From positions 1-64,000 of the forward strand of contig CBDETI010000015.1 in NCBI GenBank assembly GCA_965242775.1: a DNA stretch of 64,000 nt, in the 5' to 3' direction. Positions 52,307 to 61,621 of the stretch are shown here, one piece after another; the first letter of the stretch is position 1, and each line of letters opens with the position of its first letter. This DNA is from JAWPMT01 sp965242775. Its GTDB lineage: Bacteria; Bacteroidota; Bacteroidia; Cytophagales; Cyclobacteriaceae. A model generated the notes under the pieces. The model saw only the letters and a list, made by a program, of their open reading frames with translations, was not told where the DNA came from and did not search any database. The position numbers and the translations under genes were made by a program.

Positions 52307-52345
52307 AGGAGGTACTCACACATGACTAAGTGTGATTTTATATGA
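52307..52345 (+). promoter_or_regulatory. Shine-Dalgarno, hairpin and 7-codon leader ORF before the chemoreceptor gene
   Basis: AGGAGG (52307-52312) lies 9 bases before an ATG (52322) that opens a seven-codon frame, MTKCDFI, whose TGA overlaps the chemoreceptor ATG as ATGA. The leader start sits in the loop of a five-base hairpin (CACAC 52317-52321, GTGTG 52330-52334). A strong Shine-Dalgarno sequence is unusual in Bacteroidota. This looks like a coupling leader that sets chemoreceptor translation. Confidence 0.45.
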
Positions 52346-54720
52346 ACCCATTTAAAGGGCTTGCCGGGAAGTTTCTGATCCCTTATCTGTTCACGTTTGT
52401 TTTCGGTGGGTGGACGTACTATACGCTTTCCGATATAAACGAATTACAGGAGTTTAGATTTAAACTACAGGCTTTCAAATCCAAAATCGCTGAGCCCCAG
52501 CGGCTGGAAGCCACGATTACGAACGAAAGAGCTTATACGCAGGAATTTGTTAAAACAAACCTGGAGCAAAATTCTACGAAGGCTGAAGCCTTGATGGAAG
52601 AAATTAACACCCTTGCAGAGGACCTGAAATCCTATGACCGTATCGATTCCGAGCGTATTGATAGTATTCGGACGATGCTCGATGAGTATGCGGTAATCCT
52701 GGATCAACTAGCGGAAAAGTTGAAACAGCGAGGTTTTCAGGATCTCGGACTTGAGGGTGAAATGCGGACCGCCATCCATGAAGTAGAGGAGTTACCATTC
52801 GATTATGACAAAACCCTGATGTTGATGCTGAGGCGGCATGAAAAAGACTTTTTTCTTCGCAAGGACCTCAGTTACCTGGAAAAGTTTCAGGCGACTGTAA
52901 CACAATTCAAAAATTACATAACAAGACTGGGGACCATATCGCAAAAAAACAAGCAGGAAACACTCTCTAAAATTGATAAGTACGCGGAGTTATTTTCTGA
53001 GATCGTTATGCTGCAAACCGAAATTGGACTTACGGATTCCGGCGGCTTAAAGGGCTTTCTAAAATCTCACGTGGATGCCATCAACGATTTGGTTGAAATC
53101 ACCTTAACAGAAAACAATGAACTAGTCGCCAGGCAAATCAGGCAGAATCAAATCTCAATTTGGGTTCTTTTTGGTCTTTTGGTCATTAGCGGGGCTGCGA
53201 TTCTCAGACTTCATGTGATGCGGATTACAGAAAATATCAATAGCATCCGCGATAGGACGAAGCAACTGGCAAAAGGCAAGCTCCCATCCAAAGTCAAATC
53301 CACGACCCACGACGAATTGGGCATTGCCAACATGGCCATCAACGAGCTTATTGACGGGCAGAGATCAAAAATTCGATTGGCACATGAAATTGGAAGAGGC
53401 AACCTGGATGTCCAGACAACACTCCTGAGCGAGGAGGACGAGCTGGGATTGTCCCTTTTTGAGATGCGAAAAAACCTTAGGGACCTTATCCAGGATACAC
53501 AGGAACTGATGGCTGGTGCGGTTGAACACGGCCGATTTGATCAACACATTTCTACCGTCGACAGGCAGGGTGTCTGGAAAATATACTGCGAATCTATCAA
53601 TGCGCTGGTTGGCTCATTGCAACGTCCGATTGAATCACTTGTCACCATCTCAGAGGGGCTTTCTGAAGGCAACCTCCAGGTGCGCTACGAGTCGGACCAG
53701 AAGGGCACTTTGGCTACCATGGCCACTAAATTGAATGCTGCCTTACGAACGTTAAACGATACGTTATTTGAAACCAGTAAAACAACGGAAAAGGTGAGCA
53801 GTACATCTACACTGATCGATCAGATAAGTGCTGATATGGGTGGTAGCACTTCAGAAATTGTCTCGGCTACTTCCGAAATGAGCCTGGGTGCTAGTCAGCA
53901 AGTGCGACAGGTAGGGCAAGTGGCACAGTTGATACATGAAATGCTGGAGGGCTTGAAAGTAATGCAAAAGGCCTCTGATGAAGTAAAAGCCTCCTCGATT
54001 TCAGGAGTTGAAAGTTGTCAGAACGGTGAAAAAATGATGGCCACGGTCTCCGGCAACATGTCTGAAATAGATAAACAGTCACAAAAAGCCCAGGAGGCGA
54101 TCACTATATTGAAGCAAAAGTCCAGAAATGTCGGGCAAGCGCTGGGAGTCATTACTGAAATAGCCACCCAAACTAACCTGTTGTCCCTCAATGCCGCTAT
54201 AGAGGCTGCTCAAGCTGGTGAAGCAGGTCGGGGTTTCAGCGTAGTGGCAGAAAACATCCGTAAACTCGCCGAGGACTCTAAGCAGTCTGCAAAACAAATA
54301 GAAAAGATCATTTCCGACATTCAGATGGATACACTCGTTGCATCCAAATCTATTCGCGACATGACAGAGAAAGTCAAATCCGGCATCCTGGCATCGGAAG
54401 AGGCGAGTGAAGCATTCCAGAAAATCTCCAGCACTTCCGAAAACACCTTAGAGGTTGTGAAAGGCCTGACCGAGCGTTTCACCTTTCAAGGATCCAAGTT
54501 CGAAGACATCATCCAAATCACAGAGGAAGTAGTTTCCATCGCGGAACAGACCGCAGCTGGTACCGGGGAAGTAGCCAGTGCAGCGAAAGAACTGGCCGAA
54601 GGAATGTCTAACATGCAAGAAAAAGCAGCAGACCTCAAGGAAGGGTCGGAGGCACTTCACGAGAACGTGGCACAATTCCAGCTAACCAGAAATGACGAGG
54701 ATTCGCCTACTTCAGAATGA
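52342..54720 (+). CDS. Methyl-accepting chemotaxis protein
   Basis: This 792-residue receptor has a first membrane helix at about 11-29 and a helical periplasmic sensor rich in coiled-coil to about 270, with no known ligand domain visible. A second membrane helix lies at about 272-293, then a HAMP domain. A further HAMP-like unit (EGNLQVRYESDQKGTLATM) comes at about 445. The signalling hairpin tip is clear at about 606-646 (EIATQTNLLSLNAAIEAAQ, GRGFSVVAENIRKLAED). Chemoreceptors control CheA; in gliding bacteria they may act on surface motility, but no che genes are in the window. The 3' end overlaps the convergent gene by 14 bp. The CheB/CheR tether peptide is absent. Confidence 0.92.
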   Translation: MNPFKGLAGKFLIPYLFTFVFGGWTYYTLSDINELQEFRFKLQAFKSKIAEPQRLEATITNERAYTQEFVKTNLEQNSTKAEALMEEINTLAEDLKSYDRIDSERIDSIRTMLDEYAVILDQLAEKLKQRGFQDLGLEGEMRTAIHEVEELPFDYDKTLMLMLRRHEKDFFLRKDLSYLEKFQATVTQFKNYITRLGTISQKNKQETLSKIDKYAELFSEIVMLQTEIGLTDSGGLKGFLKSHVDAINDLVEITLTENNELVARQIRQNQISIWVLFGLLVISGAAILRLHVMRITENINSIRDRTKQLAKGKLPSKVKSTTHDELGIANMAINELIDGQRSKIRLAHEIGRGNLDVQTTLLSEEDELGLSLFEMRKNLRDLIQDTQELMAGAVEHGRFDQHISTVDRQGVWKIYCESINALVGSLQRPIESLVTISEGLSEGNLQVRYESDQKGTLATMATKLNAALRTLNDTLFETSKTTEKVSSTSTLIDQISADMGGSTSEIVSATSEMSLGASQQVRQVGQVAQLIHEMLEGLKVMQKASDEVKASSISGVESCQNGEKMMATVSGNMSEIDKQSQKAQEAITILKQKSRNVGQALGVITEIATQTNLLSLNAAIEAAQAGEAGRGFSVVAENIRKLAEDSKQSAKQIEKIISDIQMDTLVASKSIRDMTEKVKSGILASEEASEAFQKISSTSENTLEVVKGLTERFTFQGSKFEDIIQITEEVVSIAEQTAAGTGEVASAAKELAEGMSNMQEKAADLKEGSEALHENVAQFQLTRNDEDSPTSE

Positions 54721-56443
54721 ACTCTACCTGCGCCGTTGATTCGTTATCCAGGTAATCCAATACCTTAACTTGTAGGGTGTGCTCTCCCTTGCCCATGCGG
54801 CGAATTAACCCCTGGTAATTTTTGTAGTCCTTGTTGTCAAGCTTATAAGTAATGGATTTTATACCACTAACAACATCCGTTGCAAATAAGAAAACACCTG
54901 CATTTTTGGGGTATACCCGCTTTCCGTCCTGGACGGCTGTATTGCCAATACTAAATTGAATGTTGACTTCCGGCGGCGTGGAATCCAGATAAAACGAAAA
55001 CTCAGCCACATTGCGGTTATTCACATTGTCGTAGCCAAAATAATTTAAGGTATGGTACCCTTCTTCCGCCGCATCGATAGTGAAAGCACCTTCATAAGTT
55101 TCTTCCCCAGCCGCGTTATTCAAGGTATAGGACAGGTGATTAAGACCTGATTCCGGGTCATTACCCTGTATGTTGATATCGCTTTTTGGGCCAATGAAAA
55201 GGGTATCTTCCCTGACAAAAGAAATCTCGCTGATGGTATGGCTGATCACGGGGCCAGTGAGGTCCACGTAGAACTTGCTTACATTATGTTTGAATTCCTC
55301 AAACCCTCCCTGGCCAATGAATTTACTCTTGGTTTCATCGACTGTGGAGTTGTCCAGGTTGTCAACGGAATAGTATCTAATGGTATGCACACCGGAAATA
55401 CTTGGAAGATAGAACGGCTGCTCGTATCTGGTGAACTCATCTGTATCAACAGAGTACATAATTTCCTTCACACCCACTTTATTGTCTACCGCCGTGAGTT
55501 TCAACTTGGTCCGTCCCGAAAAGTAAATCTCATCTTCAACAATGAACCGGTCACCAAGCACGTCCGCCACCATCAGCGGTGCAGACTTGTCAAAGAAGAA
55601 GGTAAAACTCTTTTCTGATTCAATATTGTTAACTCTATCTACAGAATAGTAAGTGATCTCGTGATCACCTTCTTCCAGGGATACAAATGGAATGGTAGAG
55701 CCGTTGTATTTCTGAAATTCGTCTCCATCGAACTTATAAAATACGTCGGCCACCCCTGAAATGGAGTCTTCGACCAGCAGGTAGATCTTGGAGCCTTGAG
55801 AAATCACATTATCCTCCGTGATTCCGTTGATATTCAGGTCACTGAAAGGTGGTGTGGGGTCGATGGTAAATGCAATTTGTTGCTTCTCCTCTCGGTTTCC
55901 CACATTGTCTTCAGCAAAAAAGTCGACTTGATAGTCTCCCGCATTATTGAATGTATAAGGGCCTGAATATTGAGGTGTAGCACTCACATTTACGCCGGCA
56001 TAGAGGGCATCGATCCCTGAAAGTTGATCTTCGGCGCTGAAAGTTACTTGCAGCCCCGCTTTATAGAAAATTTTTTCAGGAGACTGATAACGACTTACAT
56101 TTTCGTAGGATGCGGAGGTGACAGGCGGCAGACCATCGGCATAGACTTCAAAGAGTACCTCCGTCCCAGGTATGGGCTCCCTGGTCTCTGGATCTACCGC
56201 TTCCTTAGTACGAACGTAGTTGACCCCTTCTGTATCAAAATAAAAAGGATCCGCATACGCTGGCGTTTTTTCGCTTTTAAGGCGCTGGCGTTCTCCATCG
56301 GGCTCCTCTGCTATAAATAGATAGGCCGGCGCATTCTTACGCCAATACAACTTGCCGTCATCACCGATGTGGTGCGCTGGCTGTTGCTGGCTCATAGCGG
56401 TATAGAAAAAAAATAGTGCCACCGGAGTGGCAATGGACTTCAT
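54707..56443 (-). CDS. Secreted Ig-like repeat protein (OmpL47-type repeats)
   Basis: This roughly 578-residue protein has a signal peptide (MKSIATPVALFFFYTAMSQ); a start three codons earlier at 56452 is also possible. The body contains five Ig-like repeats of the OmpL47 type, with recurring S-G-(I/V) turns (DQLSGIDALY, DSISGVADVFYKFD, DPESGLNHLSYTL, DVVSGIKSITYKLD). Each ends in a Y-x-x-D-x-x-x-N segment (YYSVDRVNNIE, YFGYDNVNNRN). These repeats occur in bacterial surface or periplasmic proteins. There is no sorting domain at the C-terminus (ends VEFILK). It follows the histidine kinase gene on the same strand with a short gap, so the two are probably co-transcribed. Confidence 0.82.
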   Translation of the reverse strand: MKSIATPVALFFFYTAMSQQQPAHHIGDDGKLYWRKNAPAYLFIAEEPDGERQRLKSEKTPAYADPFYFDTEGVNYVRTKEAVDPETREPIPGTEVLFEVYADGLPPVTSASYENVSRYQSPEKIFYKAGLQVTFSAEDQLSGIDALYAGVNVSATPQYSGPYTFNNAGDYQVDFFAEDNVGNREEKQQIAFTIDPTPPFSDLNINGITEDNVISQGSKIYLLVEDSISGVADVFYKFDGDEFQKYNGSTIPFVSLEEGDHEITYYSVDRVNNIESEKSFTFFFDKSAPLMVADVLGDRFIVEDEIYFSGRTKLKLTAVDNKVGVKEIMYSVDTDEFTRYEQPFYLPSISGVHTIRYYSVDNLDNSTVDETKSKFIGQGGFEEFKHNVSKFYVDLTGPVISHTISEISFVREDTLFIGPKSDINIQGNDPESGLNHLSYTLNNAAGEETYEGAFTIDAAEEGYHTLNYFGYDNVNNRNVAEFSFYLDSTPPEVNIQFSIGNTAVQDGKRVYPKNAGVFLFATDVVSGIKSITYKLDNKDYKNYQGLIRRMGKGEHTLQVKVLDYLDNESTAQVEFILK

Positions 56444-56455
56444 AACACGCATTGT

Positions 56456-58189
56456 CTATGCATTTGTAAAGTTTAGCTTGAATTCGGAACCTTCACCAGG
56501 TTCGCTCACGACCCCCAACCCTGCGCCAAGTTTCTCCAGCAATTCCTTACACAAAATCAATCCCAAACCCGACCCGCGTTCGTTGGCAGTACCTAAGGAG
56601 CTTCTATTTTTGGTTATATCGAAAAGTTGTTCAACCTTTTCAGGAGGCATACCCACTCCTGTGTCTCTAATGGAGATATAGGAATCTCGTTCTATCTGAG
56701 CAAACCTTACTTCCACCGAACCATCCTTTGGTGTGAATTTTACGGCGTTCTGAATAATGTTTCTAACGACGATATCCACCATTCTACGGTCACTTTTCAA
56801 GTAGTCCTCCTCCTTGACATGATTGACCAACTTAATTCCTTTTTTCATAGCCACCTGCTTGAGGAGTCTGAAGCTTTCCTCTACCAGGTCATGCACGCGA
56901 AACTCCTTGTACTCGGGCTCCTTTTTCTTGATCTGCGCCTTGGACCAGCTGAGCAGGTTCTCTAGCAATGTGGCGCTATTCGCAAGTTCGGCTTCTACAT
57001 CACCGAAAGCCCCTTTCAGCGACTTTGGGAGATCAAAATGCTCGATAGCTGCAAAAAATCCCTGTAATGAACTGATCGGGCTCCTCAAATCATGGGAAAT
57101 AATAGAGAAGATCCTATCCTTCGTACCATTGGCGATCTCCAAGTCGATCTTCTGAGCCTCGATGGATGCATTTTTCTCTTTTAAAACCTCCGTATGACGT
57201 TTGGCCTTACGAACATTGGCAAAGATCAAACCCGCAATGATCAAACCCGCAAAAACCACTAATGCCAGGATGTTGCGCAAATATGTTTTTTGACGTTGCA
57301 ACTTTTGATTCTCGGCTTCCCTGGTGGTCGCCTCCAACTCACTCACTTGCTTATCCCGCTCCAGTAGCTCCACCTCAACTTCAGCCCTACTCAAACTCGA
57401 ATAGAGACTTTCATTTATGGAATCCTTCAAATTGATCTCTGCGTTTTTCTCGTAGATTTCCAGTTTTTGCTTAAGCAGCTCATTTTCTTGTTGGGCCTTC
57501 TCTGCTGCCAGTAATTGTTTTTCAACCCGTTCCTGTGCCAATTCCTTATTGACAGTCTTGATCTCTTCTCTTTGAATATCTTCGTGAAAAGTTTTATACA
57601 GTTCAAAGTACTGGAGAGACTTCTCTACGTCTCCCATCTTCTCATAGGTTTCAGACAGCATACCATATACGCTCCGCATTTGAGGTTTGTCATACAGTTC
57701 TCTGGCTATATCCAGTGCTTCCGTCAAATGCCTGGTAGACTCTGGAAACCGCTCGAGGTTGTTTAGAACCACAGACATATTCACCAAGGCTGAAATGATA
57801 CCAATCTTTTCGTCCCCAGCGCGTCTCGCAGCAAGTGTCAAGGTAAATTTTTCAAGAGAGGCATCATACCTACCCAGATCTGCATAGAGCATGCCCAGAT
57901 TATTATTGATCATGGCGATGCCGTTTTCATTGGCGACCTTTTTGTTGAGATCCAACGAACGTTCATAATAGGAAGCCGCCTCCTGGTAGTGATTATTATT
58001 CCAGTAGACAAACGCCGCGTCATTCAATGCACCGGAGGCACCGCGGAGATCATTTTGCTCGAGTAAGTACTCATACTTCTCAAGGCTTTGAAGGACTACT
58101 CCTGAATCTTTTTTTGACAGGGGCAGGATCTGTGCTTGTACTAGGCCGGTCGCTATTGAAAGAACAACTATAAAAGTCACTCTTAGCAT
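56456..58189 (-). CDS. TPR-containing sensor histidine kinase
   Basis: This 577-residue protein has a signal peptide at the N-terminus, a periplasmic tetratricopeptide region (about 30-220; YQEAASYYERSLDLNKKV and repeats), a long coiled coil (about 225-305) and one membrane helix (about 310-330). The kinase part has the H-box SIISHDLRSPISS (phosphorylated His366), N-box NIIQNAVKF, G1 DTGVGMPP and G2 GSGLGLILCKELLEK. No receiver domain or linked response regulator is present, so its partner is encoded elsewhere. The start was placed at 58189 (MLRVTFIVVLSIATGLVQA); the 28 residues upstream in frame do not fit. It is the first gene of the pair with the Ig-like repeat protein. Confidence 0.92.
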   Translation of the reverse strand: MLRVTFIVVLSIATGLVQAQILPLSKKDSGVVLQSLEKYEYLLEQNDLRGASGALNDAAFVYWNNNHYQEAASYYERSLDLNKKVANENGIAMINNNLGMLYADLGRYDASLEKFTLTLAARRAGDEKIGIISALVNMSVVLNNLERFPESTRHLTEALDIARELYDKPQMRSVYGMLSETYEKMGDVEKSLQYFELYKTFHEDIQREEIKTVNKELAQERVEKQLLAAEKAQQENELLKQKLEIYEKNAEINLKDSINESLYSSLSRAEVEVELLERDKQVSELEATTREAENQKLQRQKTYLRNILALVVFAGLIIAGLIFANVRKAKRHTEVLKEKNASIEAQKIDLEIANGTKDRIFSIISHDLRSPISSLQGFFAAIEHFDLPKSLKGAFGDVEAELANSATLLENLLSWSKAQIKKKEPEYKEFRVHDLVEESFRLLKQVAMKKGIKLVNHVKEEDYLKSDRRMVDIVVRNIIQNAVKFTPKDGSVEVRFAQIERDSYISIRDTGVGMPPEKVEQLFDITKNRSSLGTANERGSGLGLILCKELLEKLGAGLGVVSEPGEGSEFKLNFTNA

Positions 58190-58369
58190 ATCTCGAAAGT
58201 AGTCATTTAAAGTAACTCTTGACTGAAAACTCGTACAAAATGGCATTTTCACGGGCAAATGGTAACAAATCATCGATGAAGTGTATGAGTTGCAGTCGGT
58301 CTTTCACCTTACCCTCACCAAAAAACAGTTCCACGGAACTTGTCGCCGCAGTAGCTGCTACAAAAAACG

Positions 58370-58392
58370 AAAAGCCGGCAAAACCGGCTTTT
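58370..58392 (-). terminator. Rho-independent terminator after ftsZ
   Basis: AAAAGCCGG (58370-58378), loop CAAAA, CCGGCTTTT (58384-58392): a perfect 9-bp stem with T runs on both strands. On the minus strand it lies 30 bp past the ftsZ stop and ends the division cluster. It is symmetrical, so it could also act on plus-strand transcripts. Confidence 0.9.
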
Positions 58393-58421
58393 TTGTATAC
58401 TGATCTTAATTTATTTAACTG

Positions 58422-60140
58422 TCAATCCACGTTATCATGTAGAAACCTGTTGTTCCCCAAAATTTGGTCCTCATCGGTCAAGTTAAACTTAGAAATATTA
58501 CGCTGTGACGAATGAGGCACCTCTCTCAGCTTTACTTTCTTTCTTTCATAGGCGGGGACATCCCACTTTTCTTTAAAAGACTCTGTAGTGAGGTATTGCT
58601 CTTGTATCTGAGCGCGTTTCGCACTCTCCAACTCCTCCTCCCTTTGCCGACGCTCCTCCATTAGTTTCACTTTTCTTGAAACTGGTAGCGCAGACCCTTC
58701 GGTAAGCTCCTCCAGACTATAGTCATCTTCTTCCCGATGATTCTGCTCGCCACGGCGGTTTAGCTCAATCAAAAAGTCGTCCTCTTCCTCCTCATTGAAA
58801 TCTCTGGTCTCCGGCCGCTCAAATTCAAAACTGAAGGAGTTTTCTTCGGCAGGTTGCTCCTCCTCAAACTCCTCGTCGATCTCAAAAGACCCCAAGTTCT
58901 GCGTGTATTCCGGTTCCTCTTCAAAGTCAAAACCAAACTCCCGCTCGGGAACCTCTTCATGACTGTCTTCCTCCGGTTCTTTTCGTTCTGATCTACTGTC
59001 AAACAGTGTGAATTGATTGATTCGTCGGGAAGATTCCAGATCAAATACGGTCTTCTCTTCTTCAAAAGCCTGGTCTTCAATTTCTACTTCCTGCTGAATT
59101 TCAGCTTTCAAGAGTTCCATGCTGTCGATGGTAGGGGCTTTTTTCACCTTCAGTTGCATATCCTCGTCGCTGGCAAAGCCGGTTGCAATGACTGTCACCC
59201 CAATTTCATCGCCTAATTCCGAATCAACACCATGACCGAAGATCACCTCTGCTTCGTCGCCGGCAAAGTCCTGAATATAATCTGTAATGTCTGACAACTC
59301 ATCCATCTGCAATTCAGCACCCTCACCCGAGACAATGGAAAGCAAGATTTTCTGCGCACCGTTTATATTTTGGTTGTTGAGTAAAGGAGAGTTCAATGCC
59401 ATCTCCGCTGCTCTCCGCGCTCGGCCTTCGCCGGAAGTGTGGGCAGATCCCATCACCGCTGCTCCCGCATCTTTCATGACGGTCTTAACATCCTCAAAAT
59501 CCACATTGACATAACCAGGAACCGTGATGATCTCTGCTATCCCTTTGGCAGCGGTGGTCAGTACATTGTCGGCTTGTGCAAATGCCTCACTGATTCCCAG
59601 ATTACCAAAAATTGACTTGATCTTGTCGTTCAGTACCACGAGCACTGTATCGCAATGCGCCTTCAACAAGCCTATGCCTTCGTTGGCCTGGCTCATTTTC
59701 TTTTTGCCTTCGAAACCAAAGGGCGCCGTGACGATGCCCACGGTCAGAATATCCATCTCCTTGGCAATTTCGGCGATGACCGGGGCCGCCCCCGTACCCG
59801 TACCACCCCCCATTCCGGCAGTAATGAAAAGCATCTTGGTATTCTCTGAGAGCAATTCGCGGATGTCTTCTTTGCTCTCAATCGCTGCGTTTCTTCCCTT
59901 CTCCGGGTTTGCTCCTGCACCCAAACCACCCGTCAGGTTGATACCAATTTGCAATTTGTTTGCTACCGGGCTGCTTTCAAGCGCCTGGCTATCCGTGTTG
60001 CAAACCACAAATTCTACGTCCTTGATCCCAAGGTTGAACATATGGTTTACGGCGTTGCTGCCGCCACCTCCCACACCCATCACCTTGATAATGGATTTAT
60101 GATGGGCAGGCATGTCGAATGCGTAAGTATTTTCAGCCAT
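58422..60140 (-). CDS. ftsZ: Cell division protein FtsZ
   Basis: This 572-residue tubulin homologue has the nucleotide motif GVGGGGSNAVNHM, the signature AGMGGGTGTGAAP and the T7 loop segment around NVDFEDVKTVM. The GTPase core ends near residue 320. A roughly 200-residue, strongly acidic linker (many EE and DFEEE runs) leads to PAYERKKVKL and a C-terminal tail ending FLHDNVD. The linker is much longer than in E. coli FtsZ (383 residues). The protein forms the division ring. The start was set at 60140 (MAENTYAFDMPAHHK). It is 76 bp after ftsA and ends at a strong terminator. Confidence 0.97.
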   Translation of the reverse strand: MAENTYAFDMPAHHKSIIKVMGVGGGGSNAVNHMFNLGIKDVEFVVCNTDSQALESSPVANKLQIGINLTGGLGAGANPEKGRNAAIESKEDIRELLSENTKMLFITAGMGGGTGTGAAPVIAEIAKEMDILTVGIVTAPFGFEGKKKMSQANEGIGLLKAHCDTVLVVLNDKIKSIFGNLGISEAFAQADNVLTTAAKGIAEIITVPGYVNVDFEDVKTVMKDAGAAVMGSAHTSGEGRARRAAEMALNSPLLNNQNINGAQKILLSIVSGEGAELQMDELSDITDYIQDFAGDEAEVIFGHGVDSELGDEIGVTVIATGFASDEDMQLKVKKAPTIDSMELLKAEIQQEVEIEDQAFEEEKTVFDLESSRRINQFTLFDSRSERKEPEEDSHEEVPEREFGFDFEEEPEYTQNLGSFEIDEEFEEEQPAEENSFSFEFERPETRDFNEEEEDDFLIELNRRGEQNHREEDDYSLEELTEGSALPVSRKVKLMEERRQREEELESAKRAQIQEQYLTTESFKEKWDVPAYERKKVKLREVPHSSQRNISKFNLTDEDQILGNNRFLHDNVD

Positions 60141-60216
60141 AATATTGATTTTATGATCCTGACCTTTCATGTGTAAATCCTGCGCTGGGCACCATTTACG
60201 CATGAAAAATCATCAA

Positions 60217-61518
60217 CTAATATTCCATTTTATCGTCTACATCGTCAATTAAAAGTCCCTTCGTTTTCTCAAGGATATTCTGGAAGAAACTTCCATCACC
60301 CCTATCCCTTCTCCTTCGGGCTGTATTGTCCTTGTCTTCTCTTTCCATGTACTGCATTTCCCTAAAATCCAGTGCCTTAAAGCCTGACAACACTAACCCA
60401 ACACTCGTAGCGTACATCGGGCTCTTCACAGCCTCGACCTTACTTTTTCCTAAGTGTTCATTGGGATATCCTATTCGCGCGTCCAGCCCGGTCATGTACT
60501 CAAAGAGCTGACCTAAGTTTGTTAGCTGAGACCCACCGCCCGTTACTACGATCCCTGCCGCCAATTTCTTGTGGTAGCCCGAGGTGATGATTTCAGTGTG
60601 GACCATCTCAATGATCTCTTCCATCCTCGCTTCGATGACGTTGGCAAGATTCTTCACTGATATCTCTTTGGCGGGTCGATTTCGCAATCCGGGGATCGAG
60701 ACAATCTCATTGGGGCTTGCCTCCTCTGAAATGGCTCTGCCAAACTTGGTTTTCAGTTGCTCTGCCTGGTGCTCCATCACCCGGCACCCCTGCTTGATGT
60801 CTGCGGTGATGATATTGCCTCCAAAAGGGATCACCGCGGTATGACGAATAATATTGTCATAGAAGATGGCAATATCGGTGGTACCGCCGCCAATATCTAC
60901 CAGGCAAACGCCTGCTTCCTTTTCTTCCTCGCTCAATACGGCCAAACTGGAGGCTAATGGCTCAAGTATCAGGTTTTCTATTTCCAACCCCGCTCGTTTG
61001 ATACACCGATTAATATTGTTGATGGCGTTGGTTTGTGCTGTGATAATATGAAAGTCTGCTTCTAGCTTCACACCGGACATTCCAACAGGATCCTTGATGC
61101 CATCTTCGTAATCAACGATATAATCCTGGGGCATCACATGGATGATCTCACTTCCGGGAGGAATGACGATCCTGTACATGTCATTGGACAAACGATTCAC
61201 ATCCTCCACCGTGATCTCATCATTGGATTCTCGAGTAATCGAACCATGATGCACCGCGCTCTTGATGTGCTGACCGGCAATACCGACATTAACCACCCGT
61301 ATGTCCAGATTGGCCTGTTCACTTGCCTGGGCAACGGCCTTTTCAATCGCATGGACCGTCTTATCAATGTTGGTGACGATGCCCCTGATCACACCGTCAG
61401 ATACGGCCTTGCCCATGCCAAGAATTTCCAGTTTGCCAAACTCGTTTTTTCGTCCTGCAATGGCACATATCTTGGTGGTTCCGATATCCAGGCCAACTAT
61501 TATATTATCCTCTTTCAT
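60217..61518 (-). CDS. ftsA: Cell division protein FtsA
   Basis: This 433-residue actin-like protein tethers FtsZ to the membrane. It has the phosphate-1 loop VGLDIGTTKICAI, the phosphate-2 loop LVDIGGGTTDIAIF, the adenosine motif VVTGGGSQLTNL, and a C-terminal amphipathic helix (SFFQNILEKTKGLLIDD). The start was placed at 61518, where MKEDNIIVGLD fits the family; the 13 upstream residues do not. It lies between ftsQ (103 bp) and ftsZ (76 bp). Confidence 0.97.
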   Translation of the reverse strand: MKEDNIIVGLDIGTTKICAIAGRKNEFGKLEILGMGKAVSDGVIRGIVTNIDKTVHAIEKAVAQASEQANLDIRVVNVGIAGQHIKSAVHHGSITRESNDEITVEDVNRLSNDMYRIVIPPGSEIIHVMPQDYIVDYEDGIKDPVGMSGVKLEADFHIITAQTNAINNINRCIKRAGLEIENLILEPLASSLAVLSEEEKEAGVCLVDIGGGTTDIAIFYDNIIRHTAVIPFGGNIITADIKQGCRVMEHQAEQLKTKFGRAISEEASPNEIVSIPGLRNRPAKEISVKNLANVIEARMEEIIEMVHTEIITSGYHKKLAAGIVVTGGGSQLTNLGQLFEYMTGLDARIGYPNEHLGKSKVEAVKSPMYATSVGLVLSGFKALDFREMQYMEREDKDNTARRRRDRGDGSFFQNILEKTKGLLIDDVDDKMEY

Positions 61519-61621
61519 GTCTCGTGTTAGTTTGTAATGACCAGAAGCACACACCATTTCCGGATTCCTGAAGTTGATATGTGATTACTGTATGCATGTT
61601 CTTTAAGCGGTTAGGCTGTGA

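Noticed and set aside
58219..58515. Plus-strand open frame over the ftsZ terminator
   Set aside because: It crosses the terminator hairpin and the ftsZ 3' end, and has no family resemblance.
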